This document shows positions 9,526 to 18,685 of a stretch of DNA of 64,000 nucleotides, one piece after another (position 1 is the first letter of the stretch; each line of letters begins with the position of its first letter). The notes under the pieces are model-generated. The model did no database searches. It had not been told where the DNA came from and was given only the letters and a program-made list of their open reading frames with translations. This DNA comes from Deltaproteobacteria bacterium. GTDB taxonomy: Bacteria; Myxococcota_C; UBA6777. Both the position numbers and the translations under genes were made by a program. The stretch is taken from assembly GCA_002731275.1 (NCBI GenBank), contig PCBK01000110.1, forward strand, positions 1-64,000. Direction: 5' to 3'.

Positions 9526-10815
9526 ATGCGAACGCCAATCGCTCCCAATCAAAAATCTGCTTTTCAAGCCCGACTACTCGAAAGATACAAACAAGTGAGA
9601 GGCTTCTCAGAGCAGCTCACTTCCACACTCACAGCCGAAGATATGCTCGTCCAATCGATGCCCGATGTCAGCCCCACAAAATGGCATCTCGCACACACAA
9701 GTTGGTATTTTGAGACCTTCATTCTCAGCGAATGCTGGCCCGAGTATACCCCCTTTCACCCAGAATTTTGCTTCATCTTCAACTCCTACTACAACGCCGT
9801 GGGACCACAATACTCTCGACCTGCGCGAGGATTCTTGTCACGCCCTTCGCTTGAAGAAGTCCGCGCGTACCGCGCACACATCGATCGATGGATGATCGAG
9901 TTACTACAATCGGAGCTTGAGAGCCTATCCCCTGAGAGACTTGGCGTGTTGGAGTTAGGGCTTCACCACGAACAACAGCATCAAGAGTTGATGTTGACAG
10001 ACATCAAGCATGTCTTTGGACATCAGCCATTACAGCCATCATTCCATGAGAAAAAACATTCTCCTTCAGAAGCACCTCCTGCGCTGTCTTGGTCTTCTCA
10101 TGATGGAGGTGTTCACTGGCTCGGATTTGAGGGGGATACATTCGCATTTGACAACGAATCCCCTCGACATCAAGCATTCTTACAACCTTTCTCCCTCGCC
10201 TCACGGTTGATCACAGCCGGCGAATATATGGACTTCATCAATGATCGAGGATACCAACAATCCGCACATTGGCTCTCTGACGGGTGGGCGACACTGCAGC
10301 AGACAGAGTGGACTGCGCCGGAGTATTGGTTCAAAAGAGACGATGAATGGTGGCTCTACTCTCTCTCTGGTCCTCGTCCTGTTGATCCACACGAACCTGT
10401 CTGCCACGTGAGTTTTTACGAGGCCGATGCGTACGCCAGGTGGGCGGGAAAAAGGCTCCCAACAGAGGCAGAGTGGGAGCATATTGCATCCCAACACCCA
10501 TGTGAAGGACACTTTGCAGACGATGGTCACTTTCATCCACGTGGCGCATCAAGTGCTCCCCAACAGACAACACAGCAACTCTTTGGCGATGTATGGGAGT
10601 GGACTTCAAGCCCATACTCTCCCTACCCAGGCTATACACCTCCCTCTGGTGCAGTTGGCGAATACAACGGAAAGTTCATGTGTAACCAGATGGTCCTTCG
10701 TGGTGGTTCTTGCGCCACTTCACACGACCACATACGTCCGACCTACAGAAACTTCTTCCATCCCCCAGCCCGGTGGCAATTTTCAGGCATTCGTCTCGCG
10801 CAAGATGCTCACTAA
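9526..10815 (+). CDS. egtB: Ergothioneine biosynthesis sulfoxide synthase EgtB
   Basis: A 429-residue cytoplasmic non-haem iron enzyme that joins trimethylhistidine (hercynine) to a thiol donor with O2 to form the sulfoxide precursor of ergothioneine. The N-terminal DinB-like domain carries the iron ligands: His in WHLAHTSW (H54/H57) and HHEQQHQEL (147-155). The C-terminal formylglycine-generating-enzyme-like sulfatase-modifying fold shows RLPTEAEWE, FGDVWEWTSSPY and VLRGGSCAT. The start at 9526 is preferred because GGGTGA lies five bases upstream; an ATG at 9502 has no clear site and would add eight residues. egtD follows 65 bases later in the same direction. No egtA, egtC or egtE lies nearby. 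Confidence 0.92.
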   Translation: MRTPIAPNQKSAFQARLLERYKQVRGFSEQLTSTLTAEDMLVQSMPDVSPTKWHLAHTSWYFETFILSECWPEYTPFHPEFCFIFNSYYNAVGPQYSRPARGFLSRPSLEEVRAYRAHIDRWMIELLQSELESLSPERLGVLELGLHHEQQHQELMLTDIKHVFGHQPLQPSFHEKKHSPSEAPPALSWSSHDGGVHWLGFEGDTFAFDNESPRHQAFLQPFSLASRLITAGEYMDFINDRGYQQSAHWLSDGWATLQQTEWTAPEYWFKRDDEWWLYSLSGPRPVDPHEPVCHVSFYEADAYARWAGKRLPTEAEWEHIASQHPCEGHFADDGHFHPRGASSAPQQTTQQLFGDVWEWTSSPYSPYPGYTPPSGAVGEYNGKFMCNQMVLRGGSCATSHDHIRPTYRNFFHPPARWQFSGIRLAQDAH

Positions 10816-10880
10816 TCCACCACTTTGACCACCACATCAGCAAACTCTCTCCATCACCCACACCCAACGAGACCACCAAG

Positions 10881-11849
10881 ATGACACAAACATTTACATC
10901 GAAAGATAACATCCCCGATCACCAGGAGTTTTTGCAGGACGTGATTGCAGGACTCTCCGCCCCACAAAAGACACTCCCCTACAAATACTTTTATGACGAA
11001 AAAGGCTCTCAACTCTTCGACCAGATCTGCGAACTTGAGGAGTATTACCTCACACGCACTGAGCAACACATCCTGCAAGAACGTGGCGCGGAGATGGGCG
11101 AATGGATTGGTCCACATGCCTTGCTCTTTGAGCCTGGAGCGGGCAGCAGTGTGAAGGTCGAAACACTCTTCCCCCACTTACACACACCAGCAGCCTATGT
11201 CCCTGTCGACATCTCACGAGAACACCTACTTGCTTCGACGGAGAGGCTTCAAAAACGCTTTCCACACATACCGATCGTACCTGTCGTCGCAGATTATTCG
11301 AGCCCCTTCTCAACTCCATCCTTGGAGCAGACACCAAATCGAATCGTTGTCTTCTACCCAGGCTCGACCATCGGCAACTTCCCTCCAGAAGAAGCCGTCT
11401 CGTTTCTGAAGAGGCTGTCGAATTTTGTTGGACCTGGAGGTGGTCTTCTCATTGGCTTTGACGTCAAAAAGGACAAAGCACGCCTGGAAGCCGCGTACAA
11501 CGATAAGAAAGGCGTCACAGCAGCATTTCATATGAATTTGCTCGAACGCATCAATAGAGAACTACGCGCTAATATCGAGCTTACGCAATTTGCACATCAT
11601 GCCCCCTTCAACGAAGACAAAAGTCGCATCGAGATGCACCTCGTGAGCCGATGTCCCCAAAAAGTGTCCATTGCAGGGCGCACCTTCTCATTTGAGGAAG
11701 GTGAAACGATCTTCACAGAGTGCTCTTATAAACATACGCCAGAAAAACTTGCAGCCATCGCAGAAAAAGCAGGCTTTGTCCGAGATGTGTTTTGGACAGA
11801 TCAAGAAGAACTCTTTGGAGTCATGGCCCTCTCTATCCCCAACGAATAA
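10881..11849 (+). CDS. egtD: L-histidine N-alpha-methyltransferase EgtD
   Basis: A 322-residue S-adenosylmethionine-dependent enzyme that trimethylates histidine to hercynine, the step before EgtB. Recognised by the family N-terminal block YKYFYDEKGSQLFDQI, ELEEYYLTRTE, the cofactor-binding FEPGAGSSVK, the VPVDIS strand, and FYPGSTIGNF. It is about the usual family length. The start at 10881 is set by the match to the family N-terminus; a much longer upstream frame overlaps egtB and has no family similarity. The ribosome-binding site is weak, so translation could depend on the upstream gene. With egtB it forms the minimal bacterial ergothioneine pair, giving thiol antioxidant capacity in the cytoplasm. 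Confidence 0.93.
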   Translation: MTQTFTSKDNIPDHQEFLQDVIAGLSAPQKTLPYKYFYDEKGSQLFDQICELEEYYLTRTEQHILQERGAEMGEWIGPHALLFEPGAGSSVKVETLFPHLHTPAAYVPVDISREHLLASTERLQKRFPHIPIVPVVADYSSPFSTPSLEQTPNRIVVFYPGSTIGNFPPEEAVSFLKRLSNFVGPGGGLLIGFDVKKDKARLEAAYNDKKGVTAAFHMNLLERINRELRANIELTQFAHHAPFNEDKSRIEMHLVSRCPQKVSIAGRTFSFEEGETIFTECSYKHTPEKLAAIAEKAGFVRDVFWTDQEELFGVMALSIPNE

Positions 11850-11912
11850 GGTTTCACATTCTTCCAAAAGCAAGCGTACAAGACGTTCATTTTGAGGAAG
11901 AGTTGTATCAAA

Positions 11913-12716
11913 TCAAGTCACTTGGGCAGTGACATTGTCAGCGTATAGATACAACAATCCATCCCCTGATAATCCCAACGTTTCTCCACCTTGCATGATA
12001 AAACCACTTGGGTCCATCTCAGACTGAAGCGAACAAGGCATCCCGAGAATACGTGTGTAACCAAAGCTGTCGTGGTTTTGCAGCTCAGCAAACGTCTTCC
12101 ACTCGACGGGCGTGATCAGGATTTCTTTTTGAGCATATGCTTTGAGCGCGTTTGGATGTGTCCCTACACCGATCTCGTCAATTTGTTCTTGTGTGGAGAA
12201 CAAAACAGCCGTCGCATTGTAAGCATAGTCGATTCCGTACATATCGACATCATTTTCAGCAAACACTGAGACACTTCGGAAATCGGGGTAATGGGCTTGT
12301 AATGCAGGCATCGTCGACAAATCGAGAGAGAACAGGTGGCGTTTTTTGTCAGGCCAACGTTCTTCACCAAAACCAGGCGCTGGACCACCGACATAATTGT
12401 AGACCCCTTCGGTTGGAGCTTCCTTGCTGTAGTCCACGTCGTAAAAAGTTTTGGAGAGCGCATATAGCTCATCAAGTTCCTTCTCCTCATTGAGGAGCAT
12501 ATTGAGATACCCCTCGGACAAGATGGGGACGCTATTTTCGTAGGCTTTCGTCATTTTGGAGCCAGCTTTTGCACCAGCAACCAAAAAATCCGTTTTCTTG
12601 GACACACTGCTTGAAACAGCAATCCCCAATTTTTCAAGCCTTGCTTTGAGTTCTTTACGTGGTGCGCTCTTGAACTTTCCAGTGATCGCAGCCTTTTTTC
12701 CTTTGAGCTTTGTCAT
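11913..12716 (-). CDS. BRCT domain fused to a YwqG/DUF1963-like domain
   Basis: A 267-residue protein. Residues 1-75 form a BRCT domain like that of NAD-dependent DNA ligases: KLKGKKAAITGKF, the Lys-rich segment, then KKTDFLVAGAKAGSK, and a Tyr/Leu end. The rest resembles the YwqG/DUF1963 family, ending in GLSGDGLLYLYADN, the usual mWGDxGxLYF-type closing strand. BRCT domains bind DNA ends or phosphopeptides; the function of YwqG-like domains is largely unknown. The combination suggests recruitment of a YwqG-type module to a BRCT partner, which is inference. The start at 12716 follows AAAGGAAA. It lies 75 bases downstream of the DUF4241-pentapeptide gene on the same strand. Confidence 0.75.
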   Translation of the reverse strand: MTKLKGKKAAITGKFKSAPRKELKARLEKLGIAVSSSVSKKTDFLVAGAKAGSKMTKAYENSVPILSEGYLNMLLNEEKELDELYALSKTFYDVDYSKEAPTEGVYNYVGGPAPGFGEERWPDKKRHLFSLDLSTMPALQAHYPDFRSVSVFAENDVDMYGIDYAYNATAVLFSTQEQIDEIGVGTHPNALKAYAQKEILITPVEWKTFAELQNHDSFGYTRILGMPCSLQSEMDPSGFIMQGGETLGLSGDGLLYLYADNVTAQVT

Positions 12717-12791
12717 TCACGTTTCCTTTGTTTTGTGGTTCACTCCCATCATACACCCATCCGAGTGGTAAAGTGTCACACAACTTTCTTT

Positions 12792-14912
12792 TCAGGAAGA
12801 AAAAGGCGTCGTCTCAATATAATCACACTCTTCAAAAACAGCTCCTTCTCCTTGGCTTCCAGCGAGAGTGCAACGTTCAAAGGTACACTTGACAAAGGAC
12901 GTCTCGACAAAGCTAGCATCAGACAGATCACAGTCGACGAAGTGAACACCTTCGAAGCGCGCTCTCTCAAGATCAACGCCAGCAGCCAAACACTTCTTCC
13001 ACTGTCCCCCCTCCACAGCAGCATCCGAGAAATCCGCACCAGACAAACGACAATCTTCAAAGACACAACGTTCAAACGTCGTCTTCACAAGATTGCCGAA
13101 GGAGACATCACATGCGCGAATACGCATCTCGTGAAATGTGGAGAGTCCAAAGCGCGCAAGACGAAGATCAACCTGCTCAAGAGACAATCCATCGAGCACA
13201 CGAGCGTTGAGATCGAGTTGATGATATGTCTTGGGTAGTGGCGAAGAGAGGAACTGAAGCTCAAGCCCCTCATGCACAGTGATCCGCTCCCAAGATGGGG
13301 ACAAGGTGCCCATGTCTTCAGGAAGTCCCTTGAGAAAGTCTGTGTGCTTCTCGACCTCACCGTCCAAGTACACCTGCGTCACAGGAGGGTGTGTGTCACC
13401 AGGCCTTGGTGCAAGACATACTCCCCGCGCGATCGAAGACATTTGGTGTGCTTGCGCTGGCTCCGCGTGCATCACCTCTGCGAGAGACATCATCTTATTG
13501 GCGAGACCGATAAATGGGTCATTTGGCGAACAATACTCAGCTGCCCATAACAACGCCCCAGCGCCTCTCTCCTCATCGTGTAAAAATGCGTGCTTTGCGA
13601 GTGCATGAAAGAGCTCACCTGAAGCAGGATGAAAGGAGAGTCCCTCTACAAAACGACGAAGCCGTGCTTGAGACAAAGAAGCCAGATCGAGCTTCAAGGC
13701 AAGGGACAGCATCCTATCAAAGTCACCTGGAAGATCGTTCAAAAGCTCCGCTTGCAACGCACTCATTGCCTCACGCCCCTGCTCCTCCAAGCCGTCCAGT
13801 CGAAGGTAAGGCAATAGCCCTATTGAACGCTTTAAACGCAATGTTAGAGGTTGTTCAGGTGCTTCATCCAAAAGAAACCCTTCTATGACGTCATCTCCAG
13901 TGTACGTTCCGGTGGTCGAACAAGGAACCTCTTGCCCCTCAACATCTACCAAGGCAAACTCCTCTCCACCGATTTGTTGGTAGGAGATACCCCATTTGTA
14001 CCCTTCTGTTCCATCACTCTCGATCTCGGCAACAGTGAGGGCAATGGGACCATCTGGAGTATCGATCTCAACAGCTTCGCCGAGAGGTTGCCCCACAAAG
14101 CCGTCGATTTGATAGACGTTGTAAAGTGGAGAGACCGCGATCTGAAAATCCGTGACCAAGCAAAGACGCTTCCCATCCTCACCCATCCCCCAATAGCTGG
14201 GATACATACCATCCCCCCAACCGCTGTCAAAGATCACCACATTGGAACCGTCTGTATCGTTCAGCTCAATATTTTGGTAAAGCCCAACAAACCCAGAAGC
14301 GTAAAGATCATGTTGTTCAAGAGAGAGAGTCGCGTCACAAAAACAACTGCGTCCAGAGTCAACACCGTGTCCAAAAAATTGGTTGGAGGAAAGCTCGAAA
14401 GGATCTTGCTCATGTCTGTGGGCCATCTCCCAGCGCGTCACATCCCCTTCTTGGAAGGTGACTTTTGCGGCGGCGACTCTCCCCATCAAGACACTCACAT
14501 GCACAGGATAGCTCCCAGGTGCCACCTCACCAACGAGTGGACCTGCACCGCTGGTGGGATCACACACTTGAAGTTGCCCAGAAGTGAGCACAAGCATCCC
14601 AACCTCTTGGACTTGTGGGGACAGAGGCGTGTCCCCCTGGATGAGGGCATCGGACATAAACAGTGCGTCAAAATCAGCATGGCCACAACCAAAGTCTCGG
14701 ATACCATCTGCATCTTCGAGCCCCTCCGTCTCCATCACAAGGCTGAGCATCCCTGGCCCACTGAGCAGTGTTGAGAGCACTTCGGGATCGTGGTCTCCAC
14801 TCTTGACAACAGCCTGAAGCGCTTCATTGAAGATCTCCAACACCCGCTCAAGGGGGACACCAGTGTGTCGGCTTACATTTCGGGCCATTTTCTTAATGCG
14901 TTCGATATCCAT
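12792..14912 (-). CDS. DUF4241 domain fused to C-terminal pentapeptide repeats
   Basis: A 706-residue protein without signal peptide. Residues about 95-320 match DUF4241 by eye: MLVLTSGQLQVCDP, GSYPVHVSVL, AKVTF, GVDSGRSCFCDA, and the WGDGMYPSYWGM plus LVTDFQI ending. A middle region of about 250 residues is helical and acidic. The last roughly 170 residues contain pentapeptide-like repeats (A/C-x-F/L-x-x units such as FERCVFEDCRLSGADFSDA), which fold as a right-handed quadrilateral beta-helix and can mimic DNA or act as scaffolds. Start choice: of two adjacent ATGs (14915, 14912), the second is better placed after GAGGAG. It is probably cotranscribed with the BRCT-YwqG gene. The function is unknown. 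Confidence 0.75.
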   Translation of the reverse strand: MDIERIKKMARNVSRHTGVPLERVLEIFNEALQAVVKSGDHDPEVLSTLLSGPGMLSLVMETEGLEDADGIRDFGCGHADFDALFMSDALIQGDTPLSPQVQEVGMLVLTSGQLQVCDPTSGAGPLVGEVAPGSYPVHVSVLMGRVAAAKVTFQEGDVTRWEMAHRHEQDPFELSSNQFFGHGVDSGRSCFCDATLSLEQHDLYASGFVGLYQNIELNDTDGSNVVIFDSGWGDGMYPSYWGMGEDGKRLCLVTDFQIAVSPLYNVYQIDGFVGQPLGEAVEIDTPDGPIALTVAEIESDGTEGYKWGISYQQIGGEEFALVDVEGQEVPCSTTGTYTGDDVIEGFLLDEAPEQPLTLRLKRSIGLLPYLRLDGLEEQGREAMSALQAELLNDLPGDFDRMLSLALKLDLASLSQARLRRFVEGLSFHPASGELFHALAKHAFLHDEERGAGALLWAAEYCSPNDPFIGLANKMMSLAEVMHAEPAQAHQMSSIARGVCLAPRPGDTHPPVTQVYLDGEVEKHTDFLKGLPEDMGTLSPSWERITVHEGLELQFLSSPLPKTYHQLDLNARVLDGLSLEQVDLRLARFGLSTFHEMRIRACDVSFGNLVKTTFERCVFEDCRLSGADFSDAAVEGGQWKKCLAAGVDLERARFEGVHFVDCDLSDASFVETSFVKCTFERCTLAGSQGEGAVFEECDYIETTPFSS

Positions 14913-15167
14913 CATGACTCCTCAATTCGTACAAATAGGCCAAAGTCTCTTCGACGTGCTCATGGTTGTCTACCAGACAACGCATGACTTGTGAACCCTG
15001 GAGGATGTATAGAACACATCAACGTCTCATTGTGACATTGGGAAAGGAAGTAAGCGCATGAGTATGACGTTACATTTTCTTCGGTAGGATTGGGCCTGGT
15101 GTCTGACCTCAATATAGTATGTCCTTGTCGCGAGAGGACCACGAACGCTCGCCAGCGCTCTAACTGC

Positions 15168-15290
15168 TTAGGGGATCGTAAAGCCGAGCAACTTGGCCCA
15201 CAGTTGACAACGAGCGAGACGCACGCCTTTCTTTTCGGACACAGGAGCATCCAAAAGCAGAGTCGGATCGTTTGTCGAATCATACGCAGT
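15168..15290 (-). pseudogene. Detached C-terminal coding tail of the carboxylesterase, behind an in-frame TGA
   Basis: Reading straight through the TGA at 15291-15293 gives 40 further in-frame codons ending in TAA at 15168-15170. The decoded tail begins TAYDSTNDPTLLLD and continues into VRLARCQLWAKLL. This is what type B carboxylesterases carry at their C-terminus, where a WPxYdp...lxld block is followed by a Cys-containing FW helix. The stop sits where the family has Trp, so a TGG-to-TGA change is the simple explanation. The tail is intact and shows no frameshift, so the event is recent, a sequencing error, or read through. Confidence 0.75.
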
Positions 15291-17000
15291 TCACAGTGTC
15301 GGCACCTTGCCAGTGTTTGGACTGCCTGTCTTCGCGAGGTTAGACCAGTACAACATCATCGTATCGGCCAGTGTAAGATCATCTTGCACAGGTGTGTAGA
15401 GAGGGACATCTACCAACGTGCGGAAGACATACCCCAACTCAACCCCATGCCTTGCGGGAGCTTCGCCGTTAGGCAGCTTGGCGCGGCGCTGGAAGAAGTA
15501 CCGCCAGACTTTGGACGTTTGCGTCTTGCTCGCAGTCGCCACAGTGAGGATCGCCGAGCAGGTAAACAAAGCATCCGTGAAGAGATCGACCGCTGCGGCT
15601 CTTGGAGTAGGGTAATTGTTTACATCATACTCTTTCAAGAGCGTCTGTAGATCAGCCGCTGAGAGCTGAGGATAAGCGGCTTTCACGATCGCTTCGTACG
15701 CAGCTGGAGTATTGACAGGGGTCGTTAAAAACAAGTCCATCTCTTCGAGATTGCTTCCTACAATAAGTGGAACATCGTTGTGTGTTCCTGTCCCAATCGC
15801 AACAAGTGGTGAGCTTTTGAGAACATGTCCATCGATCACAGGACCAAAACTTTCGAGCAAAGCGTTGCTATTTCCAACCCGCGCAGGGCCAAGAGAGACA
15901 CTTCCAGGCATCTCCTTCAACAGCGTCGTCACGTCCAGCCCACGCAAACAAGCCAACGTATCACTTTTCCCCTTACAAGAGGTCTTTGCGATCCTTTGCG
16001 CACCGATGTTTTCGGCTTCTTTTAATGTTGTTGACCCTGTACATACACCGCTTTGCATCAACGCCGCGTGAAACAACCCCTTGGAGAGTGGAGAGGCCAC
16101 ATGAACACATGTATTCACGGCACCAGCAGATTCTCCAAAAATCATCACCTTATCAGCATCCCCACCAAAGGCTTTGATGTTCTCCTTTACCCATTTTAAC
16201 GCGGCAATCTGATCGAGAATACCATAATTCCCTGCGCTACCGTCAGGTGACTCCTTTGTAAGCGCGCTCGACGCAAAGAAACCAAGAGGGCCGAGGCGAT
16301 AGTTGACAGTCACAACAACAACACCAGTGCGTTCAGCCAAGTATTGGCCGTTGTAAAGCAGCTTGCCATTGGGGAGCGCTTGTGTAGAAGAACCCCCAAT
16401 GTTCCCGCCTCCGTGGATAAAAAACATGACAGGGAGAGGCGAAGCAGACGTCGCGCTCGCCGGTGCCCAAATATTCAAGCTCAGGCAATCCTCATCACCG
16501 ATGACCTGACCATTTGCAGCAACCACCTGGGGACATTGTGCCCCGTAAGAGGTCGCTTGTCGAACATCACTCCAGCAAGAAGGCGCAACAGGCGGCTTCC
16601 ACCGTAAAGCTCCTTTAGGCGCCTTGGCAAATCGTATCCCTTTGAACACGCGAACATTTCCAACCTTGCTTCCCACAAGCCAGCCATATTCAGTCCGGAT
16701 GGCCTCTGGATCGCTCACTTGAGAAGGAATGTTACACGCAGTAGCGTCCGGTTGATATTCCACACGCTCTTCTGTCGTGTTGGTATCCTCCAACGTCTTC
16801 TCAGGAACTTGCTCTTGCTGTACGTCCGCGACAGTTTCACCTGCAGCATCAACAGTCTCTCGATTGCTTTCCGTTACAGTTTCACCTGTTACAGATTCTT
16901 CCGTACGCTCCTTTGTCACCTCTGATGGTGCGCAAGCGTGTACAAGCGCAAAGACACTACAAAATAGAAGAAATGCATATGTGGGCATTCGATTTTTCAA
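15291..17000 (-). CDS. Type B carboxylesterase lipoprotein, interrupted near its C-terminus
   Basis: As annotated, 569 residues. The preferred start is TTG at 17000, seven bases after GGGAGGT, giving MKNR plus a hydrophobic segment and lipobox HAC (Cys23); an ATG at 16988 is too far from the site. A Thr/Glu/Val-rich linker (24-85) leads to the esterase domain. The nucleophile elbow is GESAG (289-293), the oxyanion segment is HGGGNIGG, and the His region is RHGVELGYVF. The family hydrolyses carboxylic esters. An in-frame TGA stands where Trp is expected, leaving 40 matching codons downstream. Whether the truncated product folds is doubtful. It is divergent from the lipoprotein gene at 17294. 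Confidence 0.8.
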   Translation of the reverse strand: MKNRMPTYAFLLFCSVFALVHACAPSEVTKERTEESVTGETVTESNRETVDAAGETVADVQQEQVPEKTLEDTNTTEERVEYQPDATACNIPSQVSDPEAIRTEYGWLVGSKVGNVRVFKGIRFAKAPKGALRWKPPVAPSCWSDVRQATSYGAQCPQVVAANGQVIGDEDCLSLNIWAPASATSASPLPVMFFIHGGGNIGGSSTQALPNGKLLYNGQYLAERTGVVVVTVNYRLGPLGFFASSALTKESPDGSAGNYGILDQIAALKWVKENIKAFGGDADKVMIFGESAGAVNTCVHVASPLSKGLFHAALMQSGVCTGSTTLKEAENIGAQRIAKTSCKGKSDTLACLRGLDVTTLLKEMPGSVSLGPARVGNSNALLESFGPVIDGHVLKSSPLVAIGTGTHNDVPLIVGSNLEEMDLFLTTPVNTPAAYEAIVKAAYPQLSAADLQTLLKEYDVNNYPTPRAAAVDLFTDALFTCSAILTVATASKTQTSKVWRYFFQRRAKLPNGEAPARHGVELGYVFRTLVDVPLYTPVQDDLTLADTMMLYWSNLAKTGSPNTGKVPTL

Positions 17001-17293
17001 GATAGACCTCCCTGGAGCATGAGAATGTGCAGGCATCTTCAATGACCCAACGTTCTCACAATATCATTGAACAAAAAACTTCAATATCATTACCGGGATG
17101 CGCTGACAAGGGTGTTCATGTTCAAAAAAACATGAGACCCAACGACACAAAGCGAGTCCAAAGAAGTGCGCAGGACGCGCATAACACGGGGCTCACAGCT
17201 GACGAGCAGAGAGATCTAAAAGTGAGCGAAACAGACGCCCCTTCAGGCTCGTCAAATGACCATGACGACACACACATGCAACAGGAGATGATC

Positions 17294-18664
17294 ATGAATT
17301 CCCCACGTATGGCCTCACTGCTCATACCACTCGTATGTATCAGCTTACTTAGCACACACTGTCAATGTTCTCCAGGAGTCACGAACTCCACAGAGGAAAC
17401 AACAAGTCAGTCAGAAATGTCAAAAGAGGCCTCACAAGAAGCACCCAAAGAGCAAGTGAGTCTCCCAGAGGAATCCAACTCCACAACAGAACAGATCACG
17501 GAGACTCAAGAGCCACCGATCGAAGCAGAACAAGATGCAGCGCCACCAGAGACTGGAAACGAGCCTATTAAAGAACAAGTCACCCAAGACACAGCACCTC
17601 CCCAGCGTAAAGTCATCCGAGGTCGGTTTGAGTCTGGTTCACCAGTCCGCCAATGTGGTGATCTGGTCACATGGAATGCTCCCGACGGTCTGTTACTGCG
17701 CGCTCCTATGAATTTGTGTGGTGATGACATCGCAGCCCTTGCGGCGACTATCAAGAAGAACCTCGACGCGATCGAGGCCAAAGGCGGACGCGCGCTTGTC
17801 ATGTTGATCCAGGGCATCAATCTCCCACCATCGTGGCTCACTCGTTGTAAGACATGGAAACTTCAAGATGGTCGTTTCTCTGGAGACATCTGTTTACCTT
17901 GGGACACGAATTATCAAAAAGATCTCAAAACAGCGCTCACAACCCATCTCGCTCCTGTGATCAATGGACATAAAGCTGTCGCAGGGGTGTACTTTACGAT
18001 CACCACAATGACCAATGGCGCGGAGCTGCACTTTCGAGCAGATCGCTCAACGTTCCCATACCCTGGCGATAAGATCTTCCATCAATCGTATTTTGATATC
18101 ATGAAGCTCTACCAGGACACCTTTGACGCGCCTATCCTCTTCGAAGCAGGACACTGCCTCTGGTCACGTACACAGGTTGACTGTGATCTTCCTCTCGCGT
18201 TGTATCGATACAGTCGCGACACTTTTGGACACAACAACACTGGCATCGCGCTGTGGAACTGTGCCGAGCGTTTTTGGGCAGGGACAGGCGCAGGCACCGA
18301 AACATTTGGCGTCAAAAAGCTCATCGAAGAGGCCAGCAAAGATGGGGTCTCTATCGGCTGCCAGACAGTTGGTAACTTCACAGCGCAGCCCTGCCGCTTC
18401 TCCGATCCGGATGTTGGCAATTACGGCGCTTCAGTCCAAGGAACACCGAGTCAATGCCAAACAGATGATCCCAATTTTAACCCAGCACAGGCCTGTATCG
18501 ACACGATGAAATGGTTCGCAGGCAAGCAAAGCCAGGCTCAGCAAACAGTCAACGTCAAAGGTACATGGTTGGAAAACTGGACAAAAGAGTACAGCAAGGC
18601 TGGCGTGTACAATACGAGTAACGCGTGTAAACAAGAGATCGATGCCTTCGCGTACACTCCTTGA
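17294..18664 (+). CDS. Exported protein of unknown function, possible TIM-barrel hydrolase
   Basis: A 456-residue secreted protein, probably a lipoprotein, with a signal segment ending THCQC near residues 23-25. Residues about 26-105 are a Glu/Thr/Gln-rich linker like that of the neighbouring esterase. The rest has alternating strands and helices with carbohydrate-enzyme flavour: MLIQGINLPPSW, GVYFTITTMTNGAELHF, DAPILFEAGHCLW and NNTGIALWNCAERFW. This could be a glycoside-hydrolase-like TIM barrel with Glu/Asp catalytic residues, but I recognise no family and the call is weak. Several Cys could form disulfides. The start at 17294 has AGGAG six bases upstream; the frame stays open for 89 codons further upstream. 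Confidence 0.6.
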   Translation: MNSPRMASLLIPLVCISLLSTHCQCSPGVTNSTEETTSQSEMSKEASQEAPKEQVSLPEESNSTTEQITETQEPPIEAEQDAAPPETGNEPIKEQVTQDTAPPQRKVIRGRFESGSPVRQCGDLVTWNAPDGLLLRAPMNLCGDDIAALAATIKKNLDAIEAKGGRALVMLIQGINLPPSWLTRCKTWKLQDGRFSGDICLPWDTNYQKDLKTALTTHLAPVINGHKAVAGVYFTITTMTNGAELHFRADRSTFPYPGDKIFHQSYFDIMKLYQDTFDAPILFEAGHCLWSRTQVDCDLPLALYRYSRDTFGHNNTGIALWNCAERFWAGTGAGTETFGVKKLIEEASKDGVSIGCQTVGNFTAQPCRFSDPDVGNYGASVQGTPSQCQTDDPNFNPAQACIDTMKWFAGKQSQAQQTVNVKGTWLENWTKEYSKAGVYNTSNACKQEIDAFAYTP

Positions 18665-18685
18665 CCCCTCCTTCCAAATCATTTT

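Noticed and set aside
13851-14774. 307-codon plus-strand open frame opposite the DUF4241 domain
   Set aside because: Shadow of the coding strand, no ribosome-binding site; DUF4241 motifs on the minus strand are clear.
15291-15293. TGA reassigned to Trp in this genome
   Set aside because: Other genes in the window use TGG for Trp and end plausibly at TGA, so a single nonsense change or read-through is simpler.
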